Positions 17,099-25,675 of a DNA stretch of 36,812 nucleotides are shown here, one piece after another. This stretch comes from an uncultured Pseudomonadota bacterium. GTDB lineage: Bacteria > Pseudomonadota > Alphaproteobacteria > Rs-D84 > CASDRH01. Within the stretch, counting starts at the first letter, position 1. Every line of letters begins with the position of its first letter. The DNA is taken from positions 1 through 36,812 of the forward strand of contig CASDRH010000005.1 in NCBI GenBank assembly GCA_949283075.1, given 5' to 3'. The translations under genes were made by a program, and so were the position numbers. The notes below the pieces were generated by a model that was not told where the DNA came from, did not search any database, and worked only from the letters and a program-made list of their open reading frames with translations.

Positions 17099-17862
17099 TG
17101 GGATTATTACTAGCATACACCAGAATAATTTTAATAATATTCTGGCTTTTATCACAATCAATAGTAGTAGCAATATTCTACGCAATATGTTTTGGAAGAA
17201 TAGATTGGTATAGGTATATTTTTTGGAAAGTATTCGGTTTTTTAATAGGTATAAAAATTAAAAAAACTGGAAGCTTAACAAAAGATAGACCATTAATGAT
17301 AGCAATAAATCATACATCATTTTTTGATATAATAGCATTAGGTTATGCCTTTAACCCAAACTTTATATCAAAGGCAGATGTTCAACACTGGCCAATATTT
17401 GGTTTCCTAGCAAAATGTGGCGGAACACTATTTATATCAAGAAGCCGTTCATCAATAGGAAAAGAAGCAACAGAACTTTCAAAAAGAATATTAAATCAAA
17501 AAAAGCCAATTATATTTGCACCAGAAGGAACAACAAACGATGGTATAGAGTTATTACCATTCAAACCTGCTATGTTTGAAATAATGCTTGAACACAAAGG
17601 TAAATTAAATTTACAACCAATGATAATAAAATATACACATATAAATGACAAACCAACAACAGATGAGCAAAAACAATTAATCAGTTGGACAGTAAATGAT
17701 AACTCATCAGTAATACAAAAAATGTTAAAAGTATTAAGAAATAGAAACATAACATTAACTGTTAAAATTCTTGAACAAATAGACACTACAAAATTTAATG
17801 ACAGAAAAGAATTATGCAAATACACAGAAGACATAATGAAAGCAGAATATAAAAAGATATAA
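17098..17862 (+). CDS. olsA: Lyso-ornithine lipid O-acyltransferase (OlsA, PlsC family)
   Basis: This 254-aa member of the 1-acylglycerol-phosphate acyltransferase family carries the H(x4)D catalytic motif at 72-77 (NHTSFFD) and the EGTT motif at 143-146 (FAPEGTTNDG). One or two hydrophobic segments at residues 3-32 and 41-52 anchor it to the inner membrane. Placed directly after olsB, with a one-base overlap, it most likely adds the second acyl chain to lyso-ornithine lipid. A general PlsC role in phosphatidic acid synthesis is the alternative, since OlsA and PlsC cannot be separated on motifs alone. A terminator follows immediately. Confidence 0.85.
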   Translation: MGLLLAYTRIILIIFWLLSQSIVVAIFYAICFGRIDWYRYIFWKVFGFLIGIKIKKTGSLTKDRPLMIAINHTSFFDIIALGYAFNPNFISKADVQHWPIFGFLAKCGGTLFISRSRSSIGKEATELSKRILNQKKPIIFAPEGTTNDGIELLPFKPAMFEIMLEHKGKLNLQPMIIKYTHINDKPTTDEQKQLISWTVNDNSSVIQKMLKVLRNRNITLTVKILEQIDTTKFNDRKELCKYTEDIMKAEYKKI

Positions 17863-17889
17863 AAAAACACCTTTTCAGGTGTTTTTCTT
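17863..17889. terminator. Bidirectional terminator between olsA and rlpA
   Basis: AAACACCT-TTTC-AGGTGTTT forms a perfect 8-bp stem flanked by an A run on the left and a T run on the right. It can therefore end olsA (plus) and rlpA (minus), which converge here. Confidence 0.9.
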
Positions 17890-17908
17890 TAACATCATAA
17901 AAAATATA

Positions 17909-19099
17909 CTAACTCCATTTGTACATATTTGTATCATCTTCTTGTTTCTCAATTACTCTAGAATCTGAATCTTCAATAACACTATTTACACGTTCTTGAA
18001 CTTTTTTAGCATCATCTTTTGTTTTAAAACTACCAACACGAACTTTATACCAAGTTTCACCACCAGTAGTTCTCTTAACAACATGAGCATTTACTCCATT
18101 ACTACGTAATTGGTCTCTAACCTTCTGTGCACCAGTTTCAGAAACAAAAGCTCCAGCCTGAACATAGAAAGGATATTCATAATTTAAAACATCAGACATT
18201 TCTGGCAATTCTTTTGCTTTTTGTTCATTCAATTTAACAGCATTAGAATTATCAGCAGGTTCATCACCTTTACTTAAAATTGGTTTTGGTTCTTTAATTT
18301 CTTGCTTCTTTTCAGATTCTTGAACAGGAGCAGATGTAGGAGTTGGTTCAGGTTTATCAACATTTCTAACTTCTATTTGAGGATTTTTAAAGTCAGTAGG
18401 TTGACAATTCAAAGCCATTTCTTTAACTTTTTTACTAGCTTCTTCTAAAACCTCAACACGAACCAAAGCAGAACCTTTATCTTTCATTTTCAACAATTCA
18501 GCTGCATGTTGAGATAAGTCAATAATACGGTCACGAGCAAAAGGACCTCTATCATTAACCTTTACAACGATAGAAATACCATTTTCCAAATTTGTTACAC
18601 GAACAATTGAAGGCATAGGCAAAGTTCTATGAGCAGCAGTCAAAGTCATAGTATCAAACACTTCTCCATTTGAAGTTAGCTTATCATGAAACCCTGGACC
18701 ATACCAAGAAGCCATACCTTCTTCAACATAAGAATAATCTTCATTTGGATAATACCAAATACCATCTTGTTGATAAGCATCACCGACTTTGTAATAACCT
18801 TTACCACTTACACACTTTGGAGTAGAATCTTGTTGGTTTTTTGCCTCTTCTTGTTTTTTCTTTTCTTCTTCTTTTGCTTTTTTCTCAGCTTCTTCTTTTT
18901 GCTTATTTGAATTATCTTTCATTGGATTATTATCACCAGAAGCAATAATTTCAGTTGCAGTAGAACCGTCAACGACACCTTCTTCTTCTGGATTTAAAAC
19001 AGACATAACAGGCAATTGTTGAGCAGATGAAGAACAGCCAACAACAAATAAACCCAATGTTGACAATAAAACTGTCATACTTAATTTCTGAATTTTCAT
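17909..19099 (-). CDS. rlpA: RlpA family septal lipoprotein with SPOR domain
   Basis: RlpA is an outer-membrane lipoprotein of the septum; in Pseudomonas it is a lytic transglycosylase acting on naked glycan strands. The 396-aa protein has a lipoprotein signal with lipobox VVGC (Cys22). A long Lys/Glu/Gln-rich linker follows (about 55-90). The double-psi beta-barrel domain is at about 123-215 (EEGMASWYGPGFHDKLTSNG; TAAHRTLPMPSIVRVTN; VKVNDRGPFARDRIIDLS). A Pro/Glu-rich linker and a C-terminal SPOR domain (about 310-385, YPFYVQAGAFVSETGA) bind denuded peptidoglycan. GGGAGA precedes the ATG. It lies downstream of topA with 68 bp between, and the linker runs are typical low-complexity insertions rather than errors. 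Confidence 0.95.
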   Translation of the reverse strand: MKIQKLSMTVLLSTLGLFVVGCSSSAQQLPVMSVLNPEEEGVVDGSTATEIIASGDNNPMKDNSNKQKEEAEKKAKEEEKKKQEEAKNQQDSTPKCVSGKGYYKVGDAYQQDGIWYYPNEDYSYVEEGMASWYGPGFHDKLTSNGEVFDTMTLTAAHRTLPMPSIVRVTNLENGISIVVKVNDRGPFARDRIIDLSQHAAELLKMKDKGSALVRVEVLEEASKKVKEMALNCQPTDFKNPQIEVRNVDKPEPTPTSAPVQESEKKQEIKEPKPILSKGDEPADNSNAVKLNEQKAKELPEMSDVLNYEYPFYVQAGAFVSETGAQKVRDQLRSNGVNAHVVKRTTGGETWYKVRVGSFKTKDDAKKVQERVNSVIEDSDSRVIEKQEDDTNMYKWS

Positions 19100-19167
19100 A
19101 ATATATATCTCCCTTTAATATAAAAAATATAAAAGGATTATATCACAAAAATATCATAATTGCAAAT

Positions 19168-21765
19168 TTATGAAGGCTTTTTTTTATCCAATTTATCCTT
19201 AATAATTTTAACAGCGATATCAATATTCAAAGTTTTCCCAGAATCTAATTCTTTTCTAATATCATTTGGAATAGAATAAAAATCCTTTCCCATTTGTAAA
19301 TAAGGCCCATATCTTCCCTTTTCAAAGAATAAAATTTTCTCTTTATTATCAGGATATTCTCCTATTTCAACGCCAACTGGTTTTTGATATTTAACATTAT
19401 TAGATTTTTCAGAATGTTGCTTAACATTCGCATTGAATATCTCAATAGCTTTATCAAGCTTTATATCAAAAAAGCTAGGTAAAATATCAGCAGGAATATT
19501 ACTATATTTATCATCTTTTTTTATATATCCGCCAAATTTACCATAACCTATTTCAACAGCAACTCCATCAGAATCTTTACCTAATTTTTTAGGAAGTTCC
19601 AATAAAAACAAAGCTTTTTTTAAATCAATATCAGAAGGATTAAAAATCTTAGGTATACTAGCTCTTGCAGGCTTTTCTTTTTTACCTTTTTCCATATCAC
19701 CTTTTTGGACGTAAGGACCATAAGGACCATTTCTCAAAGTAATTTCAATACCAGATTTATCATTACCTAAAACAATAACATCATCAGTTTTAGCATTCTT
19801 ATCATCAACATAAGAATCAGAAGGTTCAATTGCTAACTGTCTAGTATATTTACAATCGGGATATCTATCACAACCTAAAAAGCCACCAAATTTTCCTAAT
19901 TTTAAATGAAGCTTACCAGTTTTACATTCTGGACAAACATCTGAACCATCAGCTTTAAAAAAATGAAAAGCTAAATCAGAAGTAATCTTTGCAGAAACAT
20001 CATCAGGAGTAATTTTCTTTGCTCCTAAAACAGCATCATTAAAAGCCCCCCAAAAATCATTTAATAGATTTTTATAATCCAATTTACCATTAGATATATC
20101 ATCTAATGAATCCTCCATTTGAGCAGTAAAATCATACTCAACATACTTTGAAAAATAGTTTTTCAAGAAAGATATAACAATACGACCTCTTTCTTCACAA
20201 ACAAATTTACGTTTTTCAATTCTTGCATAATTTCTATCTTGTATAACAGATAAAATATTAGCATAAGTAGAAGGACGTCCAATACCTTTTTCTTCTAAAG
20301 CTTTAACCAAAGAAGCTTCAGAGTATCTAGGAGGTGGTTGAGTAAAATGCTGATCTTTAATGATGCAATCAAGAGATAAAACATCATTTTCATTCATAAC
20401 TGGCAACATTTTATTATCAGAATCTGTATTATTAACTTCTTTATCATCAGAAGCATCATCTTTATTTTTAACAGATTTCTTTTCAGGTTCTTGATTATCA
20501 GTATCTTCACGATACAACTTTAAAAATCCATCAAAAACAACCATTGAACCATTTGCACGGAATAAAGCTTTTTTATCATCAGAAGAAATATCAACAGCAA
20601 CCTGATTAATTTGAGCATTACTCATTTGAGAAGCAACAGCACGTTTCCAAATTAACTCATATAATTTAGCATTATCTGTGCTAGACATACCAGGACAGAT
20701 AGAAGCAGGCGTCTTATTAATATCAGTCGGACGAATAGCTTCGTGAGCCTCTTGAGCATTTTTAGATTTATTAGCATAAACAACAGGATTATCAGGTAAA
20801 TATTTATCCCCATAATCAGACTTAATCAAATCACGAATTGCGGAAATAGCAACATCAGACAAATTAACAGCATCTGTTCTCATATAAGTAATTAGCCCTT
20901 CTTCATATAATTTTTGAGCAACAGACATAGTTTGTTTAGCAGAAAAACGTAATTTTCTTGAAGCTTCCTGTTGCAAAGTAGAAGTAGTAAATGGAGCAAC
21001 AGGTTTTCTTTGAGAAGTTTTCTTTTCAATAGAAGAAACGAAATAATTTTTTGTTTCTAAATCAGATAAAACGACAGAGGCATCTTGTTCTGTTTTATAA
21101 GAAAATTTTTCAACTTTCTGACCATTATAATTAGTTAAATGAGCATCAAAAATTTCCCCATTAGATGTTTTAAAATTACCATCAATTGACCAGTATTCAA
21201 CAGATTGAAATTGTTCAATTTCATCTTCACGTTCACACAACAAACGCAAAGCAGTTGATTGAACACGACCAGCGGATTTAGAACCTGGTAATTTACTCCA
21301 TAAAACAGGTGAAATATTAAAACCGACTAAATAATCTAATGCTCTTCTTGCCAAATAAGCATCAACCAATTTCAAATCTATTTCTTTTGGCTTTTTAATA
21401 GCGTCATTAACAGCCCCTTTTGTAATTTCATAAAAAAGTATTCTTTTAAAATTAGATGTATCAATCTTATCTTCTTTTAAAATTTCAGTAATATGCCAAG
21501 AAATAGCCTCCCCTTCTCTATCAGGGTCAGTTGCAAGAAAAACTTCATCAGCTTTTTTAACAGCAGCTTCAATTTCCTTTATCTGTTTTTGTTTTCCTGG
21601 CATAATTTCCCATTTAAAAGAAAATCCATTATCAACATCAACAGACCCATCTTTTGCTTTTAAATCACGAACATGACCAATGGAAGGAATAACTTTAAAA
21701 TCATTTCCAAGATATTTAACAATAGTCTTTGATTTTGCAGGCGACTCAACAATTACCAGTTTCAT
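19168..21765 (-). CDS. topA: DNA topoisomerase I (type IA)
   Basis: TopA relaxes negatively supercoiled DNA by single-strand passage. The 865-aa protein starts MKLVIVESPAKSKTI at the ATG at 21765; a TTG 12 codons upstream is not favoured. The TOPRIM domain has Glu7 and DPDREGE at 80-86. The catalytic Tyr is Tyr294 in GLITYMRTD. A four-cysteine zinc ribbon (CPECKTGKLHLK … GCDRYPDC) follows the core, and further C-terminal repeats of 'G.YGPY(L/V)Q' type (GPYGPYVQKGD, GKFGGYIKKDD, GRYGPYLQMGKD) bind DNA. An acidic, low-complexity insert (about 438-465, DDASDDKEVNNTDSDNK) interrupts the core. dprA, often adjacent in alphaproteobacteria, is absent. Confidence 0.97.
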   Translation of the reverse strand: MKLVIVESPAKSKTIVKYLGNDFKVIPSIGHVRDLKAKDGSVDVDNGFSFKWEIMPGKQKQIKEIEAAVKKADEVFLATDPDREGEAISWHITEILKEDKIDTSNFKRILFYEITKGAVNDAIKKPKEIDLKLVDAYLARRALDYLVGFNISPVLWSKLPGSKSAGRVQSTALRLLCEREDEIEQFQSVEYWSIDGNFKTSNGEIFDAHLTNYNGQKVEKFSYKTEQDASVVLSDLETKNYFVSSIEKKTSQRKPVAPFTTSTLQQEASRKLRFSAKQTMSVAQKLYEEGLITYMRTDAVNLSDVAISAIRDLIKSDYGDKYLPDNPVVYANKSKNAQEAHEAIRPTDINKTPASICPGMSSTDNAKLYELIWKRAVASQMSNAQINQVAVDISSDDKKALFRANGSMVVFDGFLKLYREDTDNQEPEKKSVKNKDDASDDKEVNNTDSDNKMLPVMNENDVLSLDCIIKDQHFTQPPPRYSEASLVKALEEKGIGRPSTYANILSVIQDRNYARIEKRKFVCEERGRIVISFLKNYFSKYVEYDFTAQMEDSLDDISNGKLDYKNLLNDFWGAFNDAVLGAKKITPDDVSAKITSDLAFHFFKADGSDVCPECKTGKLHLKLGKFGGFLGCDRYPDCKYTRQLAIEPSDSYVDDKNAKTDDVIVLGNDKSGIEITLRNGPYGPYVQKGDMEKGKKEKPARASIPKIFNPSDIDLKKALFLLELPKKLGKDSDGVAVEIGYGKFGGYIKKDDKYSNIPADILPSFFDIKLDKAIEIFNANVKQHSEKSNNVKYQKPVGVEIGEYPDNKEKILFFEKGRYGPYLQMGKDFYSIPNDIRKELDSGKTLNIDIAVKIIKDKLDKKKPS

Positions 21766-21925
21766 ATAAAAACTTTCTTTTTGATTAAATATAAAAAACA
21801 ATGATAATAATATACCATATAAAATATAAAAAAAGCAAAAAAAATATATATAAATTTTTTACTTGTTTTTAATAAATCAAAATATATATACTTAACAATA
21901 AACCCTATAAACGAAAGGAATAACA

Positions 21926-22750
21926 GTGAAACATAAAAAAACTGTTATAAGAAATAAGGGAAAACCCAGAAATTTCTCTCAAGTAGAAATACATACAGAT
22001 TCATCATTTGATAACAACAATTATAATTGCGGAATTGCATACATAGCAGAATATAAAACCAAAAACAAAAAAACTACAACAGAATATAAAGAAGGGTTAA
22101 AAATACCAGATAATAATTTAGGCGAATTATTAGCAATCACAAAAGCATTATCAGATTATATAAATACATTTAAAATAATAAATATATATACAGATTCAAA
22201 ATTTAGCTTAGATTTCATAAACAAAACAATAAAATCAATTAATAATGTCACAAATAACCATGCAAAAAATAAAATAAAGAAACAAAAACATAAAGAAAAC
22301 AATAAAGATTTTAAAAACCAACAAAATGCAATATTAAAACAAATATCAACTTACTTATTTTATATATTCATAAAATCGGAAAGTATGATAAATATAAATA
22401 TTACAAAAAGAGAAAATAATATTAAGGCAGACAAATTAGCTAATAAAGCTAGAAAAAGATACCATTATGAGCAAGAACAAAACAAAGAAAATAAAACTGT
22501 AGAAAAAATAATAAATCCAGAAATTACAAAAATAAAGAAAACAAAAATAAAAAAATTAAAAGCAAAAGAAGAAGAATTTCATAAACAACAAAACTATAAT
22601 ATATTTAAAACACAACCAACCAAATTAGAACTAACTTATAAAGAAGAAGCTGATGATATAGAAAGAATAAAAAATATAGAAGCTGCACAAAATGAAATTA
22701 AGAATATATACATTCAAATAATTAATATGAAAAAAGAAAGAGTATATTAA
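21926..22750 (+). CDS. RNase HI-like protein with Lys/Asn-rich insertion and long basic C-terminal tail
   Basis: RNase H cleaves RNA in RNA-DNA hybrids using four acidic residues. Here they can be matched to Asp25 (EIHTDSSFD), Glu67 (NNLGELLAI), Asp90 (NIYTDSKFS) and Asp169 (NNIKADKLANKA). The usual histidine of the flexible loop before the last Asp is not seen. Residues about 105-140, around the handle region, are an almost pure Lys/Asn/Gln stretch. After residue 175 there is a ~100-aa Lys/Glu-rich, probably coiled tail of unknown role. Standard RNase HI is about 150-160 aa; this is 274. GTG at 21926 is the start, with AAAGGA seven bases upstream. The stop abuts the convergent engB stop with no intervening base. 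Confidence 0.7.
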   Translation: MKHKKTVIRNKGKPRNFSQVEIHTDSSFDNNNYNCGIAYIAEYKTKNKKTTTEYKEGLKIPDNNLGELLAITKALSDYINTFKIINIYTDSKFSLDFINKTIKSINNVTNNHAKNKIKKQKHKENNKDFKNQQNAILKQISTYLFYIFIKSESMININITKRENNIKADKLANKARKRYHYEQEQNKENKTVEKIINPEITKIKKTKIKKLKAKEEEFHKQQNYNIFKTQPTKLELTYKEEADDIERIKNIEAAQNEIKNIYIQIINMKKERVY

Positions 22751-23353
22751 TTACATAACTTGTAGTATTTGAAATTTTAAATCATCTATACCACGTTTTT
22801 TTTCAGAAGAAGTAAATATTACACACTTAATCATAGCAGGATGTTTAGTATATAAATCATTAACAGAAGCTTTTAATTTATCCTCTAACATAGCTTTTGA
22901 TTTATCACATTTTGTAAAAACAATTATATAAGGAACAGCAGCTTCATCAAGCAACTTCATCATCTCAATATCAATATTCTTTATACCTTGTCTAGAATCC
23001 ACCAATAAAAAAACTCTTCTTAAATCTACACGCCCACATAAATAAACTTTAGTAAAATCATTCCATTTTTTAACTTCATCTTTTGGAGCTTTTGCAAACC
23101 CATAACCTGGCAAATCAGTAATAATCAGCTTACCGATATAGTCAAATAAATTTATAGTCTGAGTCCTTCCAGGAGTACTTGAAGTTTTTGCTAATCCCGG
23201 AACAGAAGTTAATATATTTATCAAAGAAGATTTACCAACATTACTACGACCAATAAAGCAAATTTCAGGTAAATTATAAAAAGGTATCTGATTTAAATCG
23301 GTAAAAGAACCTACAAATTTTGTTTTTTCTTTAAATAAATCAGATACTTTCAT
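22751..23353 (-). CDS. engB: Ribosome biogenesis GTPase EngB/YsxC
   Basis: This essential GTPase helps assemble the large ribosomal subunit. The 200-aa protein has G1 GRSNVGKSS (35-43), the TPGRTQ switch region, G3 DLPGYGFA (from Asp80) and G4 TKCDK (145-149). Length and motifs match the family. It is the last gene of the rnpA-yidC-engB set, beginning 7 bp after the yidC stop; this order is common in alphaproteobacteria. Its stop codon is directly adjacent to that of the convergent RNase H-like gene. Confidence 0.97.
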   Translation of the reverse strand: MKVSDLFKEKTKFVGSFTDLNQIPFYNLPEICFIGRSNVGKSSLINILTSVPGLAKTSSTPGRTQTINLFDYIGKLIITDLPGYGFAKAPKDEVKKWNDFTKVYLCGRVDLRRVFLLVDSRQGIKNIDIEMMKLLDEAAVPYIIVFTKCDKSKAMLEDKLKASVNDLYTKHPAMIKCVIFTSSEKKRGIDDLKFQILQVM

Positions 23354-23359
23354 AATAAA

Positions 23360-25060
23360 CTATTTATAAACTCTATTTGCAATTTCTTGTTGAGCTATTC
23401 CTAAAATATTACTAATGACATAATATAAAATCAAACCACTTGGCAACATAGCAAACATTGCAGTCATAATCCAAGGCATATATTTCATAGTTTTTGACAT
23501 AGGATTAGATTCATCAGAAGAAGAATTCTGCAAACGCATCTGAATCCACATAGTAATCCCCATTAAAATAGGTAATATATAATAAGGGTCTTTTGCAGAT
23601 AAGTCAGATAGCCATAAAAATTCTGCATGACGCATATCCATAGTAATTGCCAACGCTCTCCACAAAGCAATAAATATTGGAATTTGAATCAATATTTGCA
23701 AGAAAGAAGCAAAAGGATTTATACCATGCTTTTTATATAACAAAGCCATTTGCATCTGCATTTGCATTTTATTATCTCCGTAATAAGTTTGAATTCTCTT
23801 CAATTCAGGAGCAATTTTTTTCATTTTAACCATCATTTTTGTTTGTTTCAAAGATAAAGGTATCAACAAAATTTTCATAATAATAGCAAATAATATAATA
23901 GCAATTCCTACACTTCCCAAAGAAGAATTCAAATAACGCAACAAAGCAGCAGCAGGATTAGCAATAAAGAAAAATGTTCCATAATCAATTAACAAATTAA
24001 ACTTATCAACATTAAAATCTTTTGAAATACTACTCAATAAATCAACTTCTTTTGCTCCAATAAAAAATTTATCATCAGAAACATAAGATTTACCATTTTC
24101 TAAAACAACAGGGGCTTTCATAACTTGAATATTATAAGTTTTAATATTCTTTTTATCTTCTCCCTTAAAAGAATTATCAGCATATATAACAACTTTAACA
24201 TCACCATTAAAAATCATTGCATTTGCGAAATAATTATCAGTAAAAGCAACATATCCATCTTTACCAGAAACAGATATAACATTAGCTTTGTTAATTTTTA
24301 AATATTTATAAGACTTAAATTTCTTATCAAAAACAGTAATAACACCAGCAAAAGATGAATTATCAAGATTTTTAATATTAAAAGAATTAACTAAAGATGT
24401 TTTAGGAATAAAACTAATTTCTTTACCAGATTTATTAACTATTTCATTTTTAACTTGAATAATACTATGCTTATCATCAATAACATAAGTACGAATAAAA
24501 TCCAAACCTTTACCATTATTCCAAGTCAAAGAGTATTCATTATCAGATAACTTTTTATACTTCCATTTAGTTTGAGCATTAGGAATATCAAAAAATACTC
24601 CACTATCATCAGCAGCTTCATATCCAAACTCAATGAAAGAATAAGTATCCTTTTTATTTTTATTATCATCAAAAACAGAAGATAAAACAGAAACATTATC
24701 AGAATCTTTATTTACCGTTTGTTTATACTTTTTTAAAGAAACAGAATCCAATCTATTTCCATTCATATTCAAATTACCAAATAAATTATCACCATCAAAA
24801 GAAACATCATTTCTTTCAAAAAATTTATCAGTTTTCAAAGAAAATCCTGTTTGATTATTAGGCTTTGGCATAAAAAAATAATTTATCAATAAAGCAAAAC
24901 ATAAAGACCAAAGAAAAATATTTAAAAAACTAGAACGACGAACAGGTTGATTATTCCGCTCATTATAAGAATTATTATTTTTATTACGTTGTTGAGCTTC
25001 AACTTGGCGCTGATATTCTTCCATTTTTTTCTGCATATTTTTCTTAAAATTTTCAAACAT
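23360..25060 (-). CDS. yidC: Membrane protein insertase YidC
   Basis: YidC inserts and folds inner-membrane proteins, alone or with Sec. The 566-aa protein has a Gln/Asn-rich cytoplasmic start and a first transmembrane helix at about 46-64 (FLNIFLWSLCFALLINYFF). A large periplasmic beta-sandwich domain covers about 70-345, as in Gram-negative YidC. The conserved core of five helices covers about 355-560 (AIILFAIIMKILLIPLSLKQTKMM; NPFASFLQILIQIPIFIALWRAL; LPSGLILYYVISNILGIAQQ). AAGAGGA lies about six bases before the ATG, which overlaps the end of rnpA by 8 bp. Confidence 0.97.
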   Translation of the reverse strand: MFENFKKNMQKKMEEYQRQVEAQQRNKNNNSYNERNNQPVRRSSFLNIFLWSLCFALLINYFFMPKPNNQTGFSLKTDKFFERNDVSFDGDNLFGNLNMNGNRLDSVSLKKYKQTVNKDSDNVSVLSSVFDDNKNKKDTYSFIEFGYEAADDSGVFFDIPNAQTKWKYKKLSDNEYSLTWNNGKGLDFIRTYVIDDKHSIIQVKNEIVNKSGKEISFIPKTSLVNSFNIKNLDNSSFAGVITVFDKKFKSYKYLKINKANVISVSGKDGYVAFTDNYFANAMIFNGDVKVVIYADNSFKGEDKKNIKTYNIQVMKAPVVLENGKSYVSDDKFFIGAKEVDLLSSISKDFNVDKFNLLIDYGTFFFIANPAAALLRYLNSSLGSVGIAIILFAIIMKILLIPLSLKQTKMMVKMKKIAPELKRIQTYYGDNKMQMQMQMALLYKKHGINPFASFLQILIQIPIFIALWRALAITMDMRHAEFLWLSDLSAKDPYYILPILMGITMWIQMRLQNSSSDESNPMSKTMKYMPWIMTAMFAMLPSGLILYYVISNILGIAQQEIANRVYK

Positions 25061-25631
25061 TTTTAAATCCTCTTAAAGCATTATCCAATTTATTTCTTTC
25101 ATAATCTTCAGGAGGCAAAGGCCCAAAGATTTTTTCATCAATCAACCTATTAACATGTTTAGAAGCCCAAATAAACTCTTTTTGAAGGCTCCACATAGGC
25201 AATCTCATAAATTCTTTTTTAGCAACAAAAATATAATCATAAGTCAAATTCAAATTTTCACGAATTAAATCATTAACAAGAACACGCAATCTTCTTTTAG
25301 TATTATTTCTCCAATTAGCATATTTACCAACAGTTTTTTTAGAAGCCAAAAAAGCGACTCTAACAATTTTTTTACCATTAGGAGTAATATTGTCGTCATT
25401 AAACCTTGAAGGAGCACAAGAAATCACAAACCCAGGAGTATTCCATATAATAACCCCTTGAGCTTCAAGCTTTTTCTTCTTTTTCATCATAGCTTTTCTA
25501 GCATCTTCACGTTTATAACGTCTATTAGGATGAAGAATAGGCTCATCAGAACCACGAATACGAATAAAATCTTTTTCGTTATTCGTCATAGTTTTTAAAA
25601 TAATATCTGAATTTTTCTTACGTAATAACAT
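25053..25631 (-). CDS. rnpA: RNase P protein component RnpA, extended at N-terminus
   Basis: RnpA is the protein subunit that helps the RNase P RNA mature tRNA 5' ends. The core is recognised by RVAFLASKKTVGKYANWRNNTKRRLR, the family's RNR-type basic helix (about residues 90-116), followed by YDYIFVAKKEFMRL. At 192 aa it is longer than the usual 115-150. The extra length is an N-terminal segment of about 35 residues, a basic KMMKKKKKLE run and a Pro-rich C-terminus. The start is uncertain: neither the ATG at 25631 nor the one at 25589 has a clear ribosome site. The overlap with yidC supports the assignment. rpmH (L34), its usual upstream neighbour, is not present. Confidence 0.85.
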   Translation of the reverse strand: MLLRKKNSDIILKTMTNNEKDFIRIRGSDEPILHPNRRYKREDARKAMMKKKKKLEAQGVIIWNTPGFVISCAPSRFNDDNITPNGKKIVRVAFLASKKTVGKYANWRNNTKRRLRVLVNDLIRENLNLTYDYIFVAKKEFMRLPMWSLQKEFIWASKHVNRLIDEKIFGPLPPEDYERNKLDNALRGFKNV

Positions 25632-25675
25632 AGGTTACATTATCAACAACAAAACATTTTTATCAACAAAAAAGA

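Noticed and set aside
18800-18910. Lys/Glu low-complexity run in rlpA as a sequencing error or repeat expansion
   Set aside because: The reading frame continues into a complete barrel and SPOR domain, and such linkers are common in RlpA.
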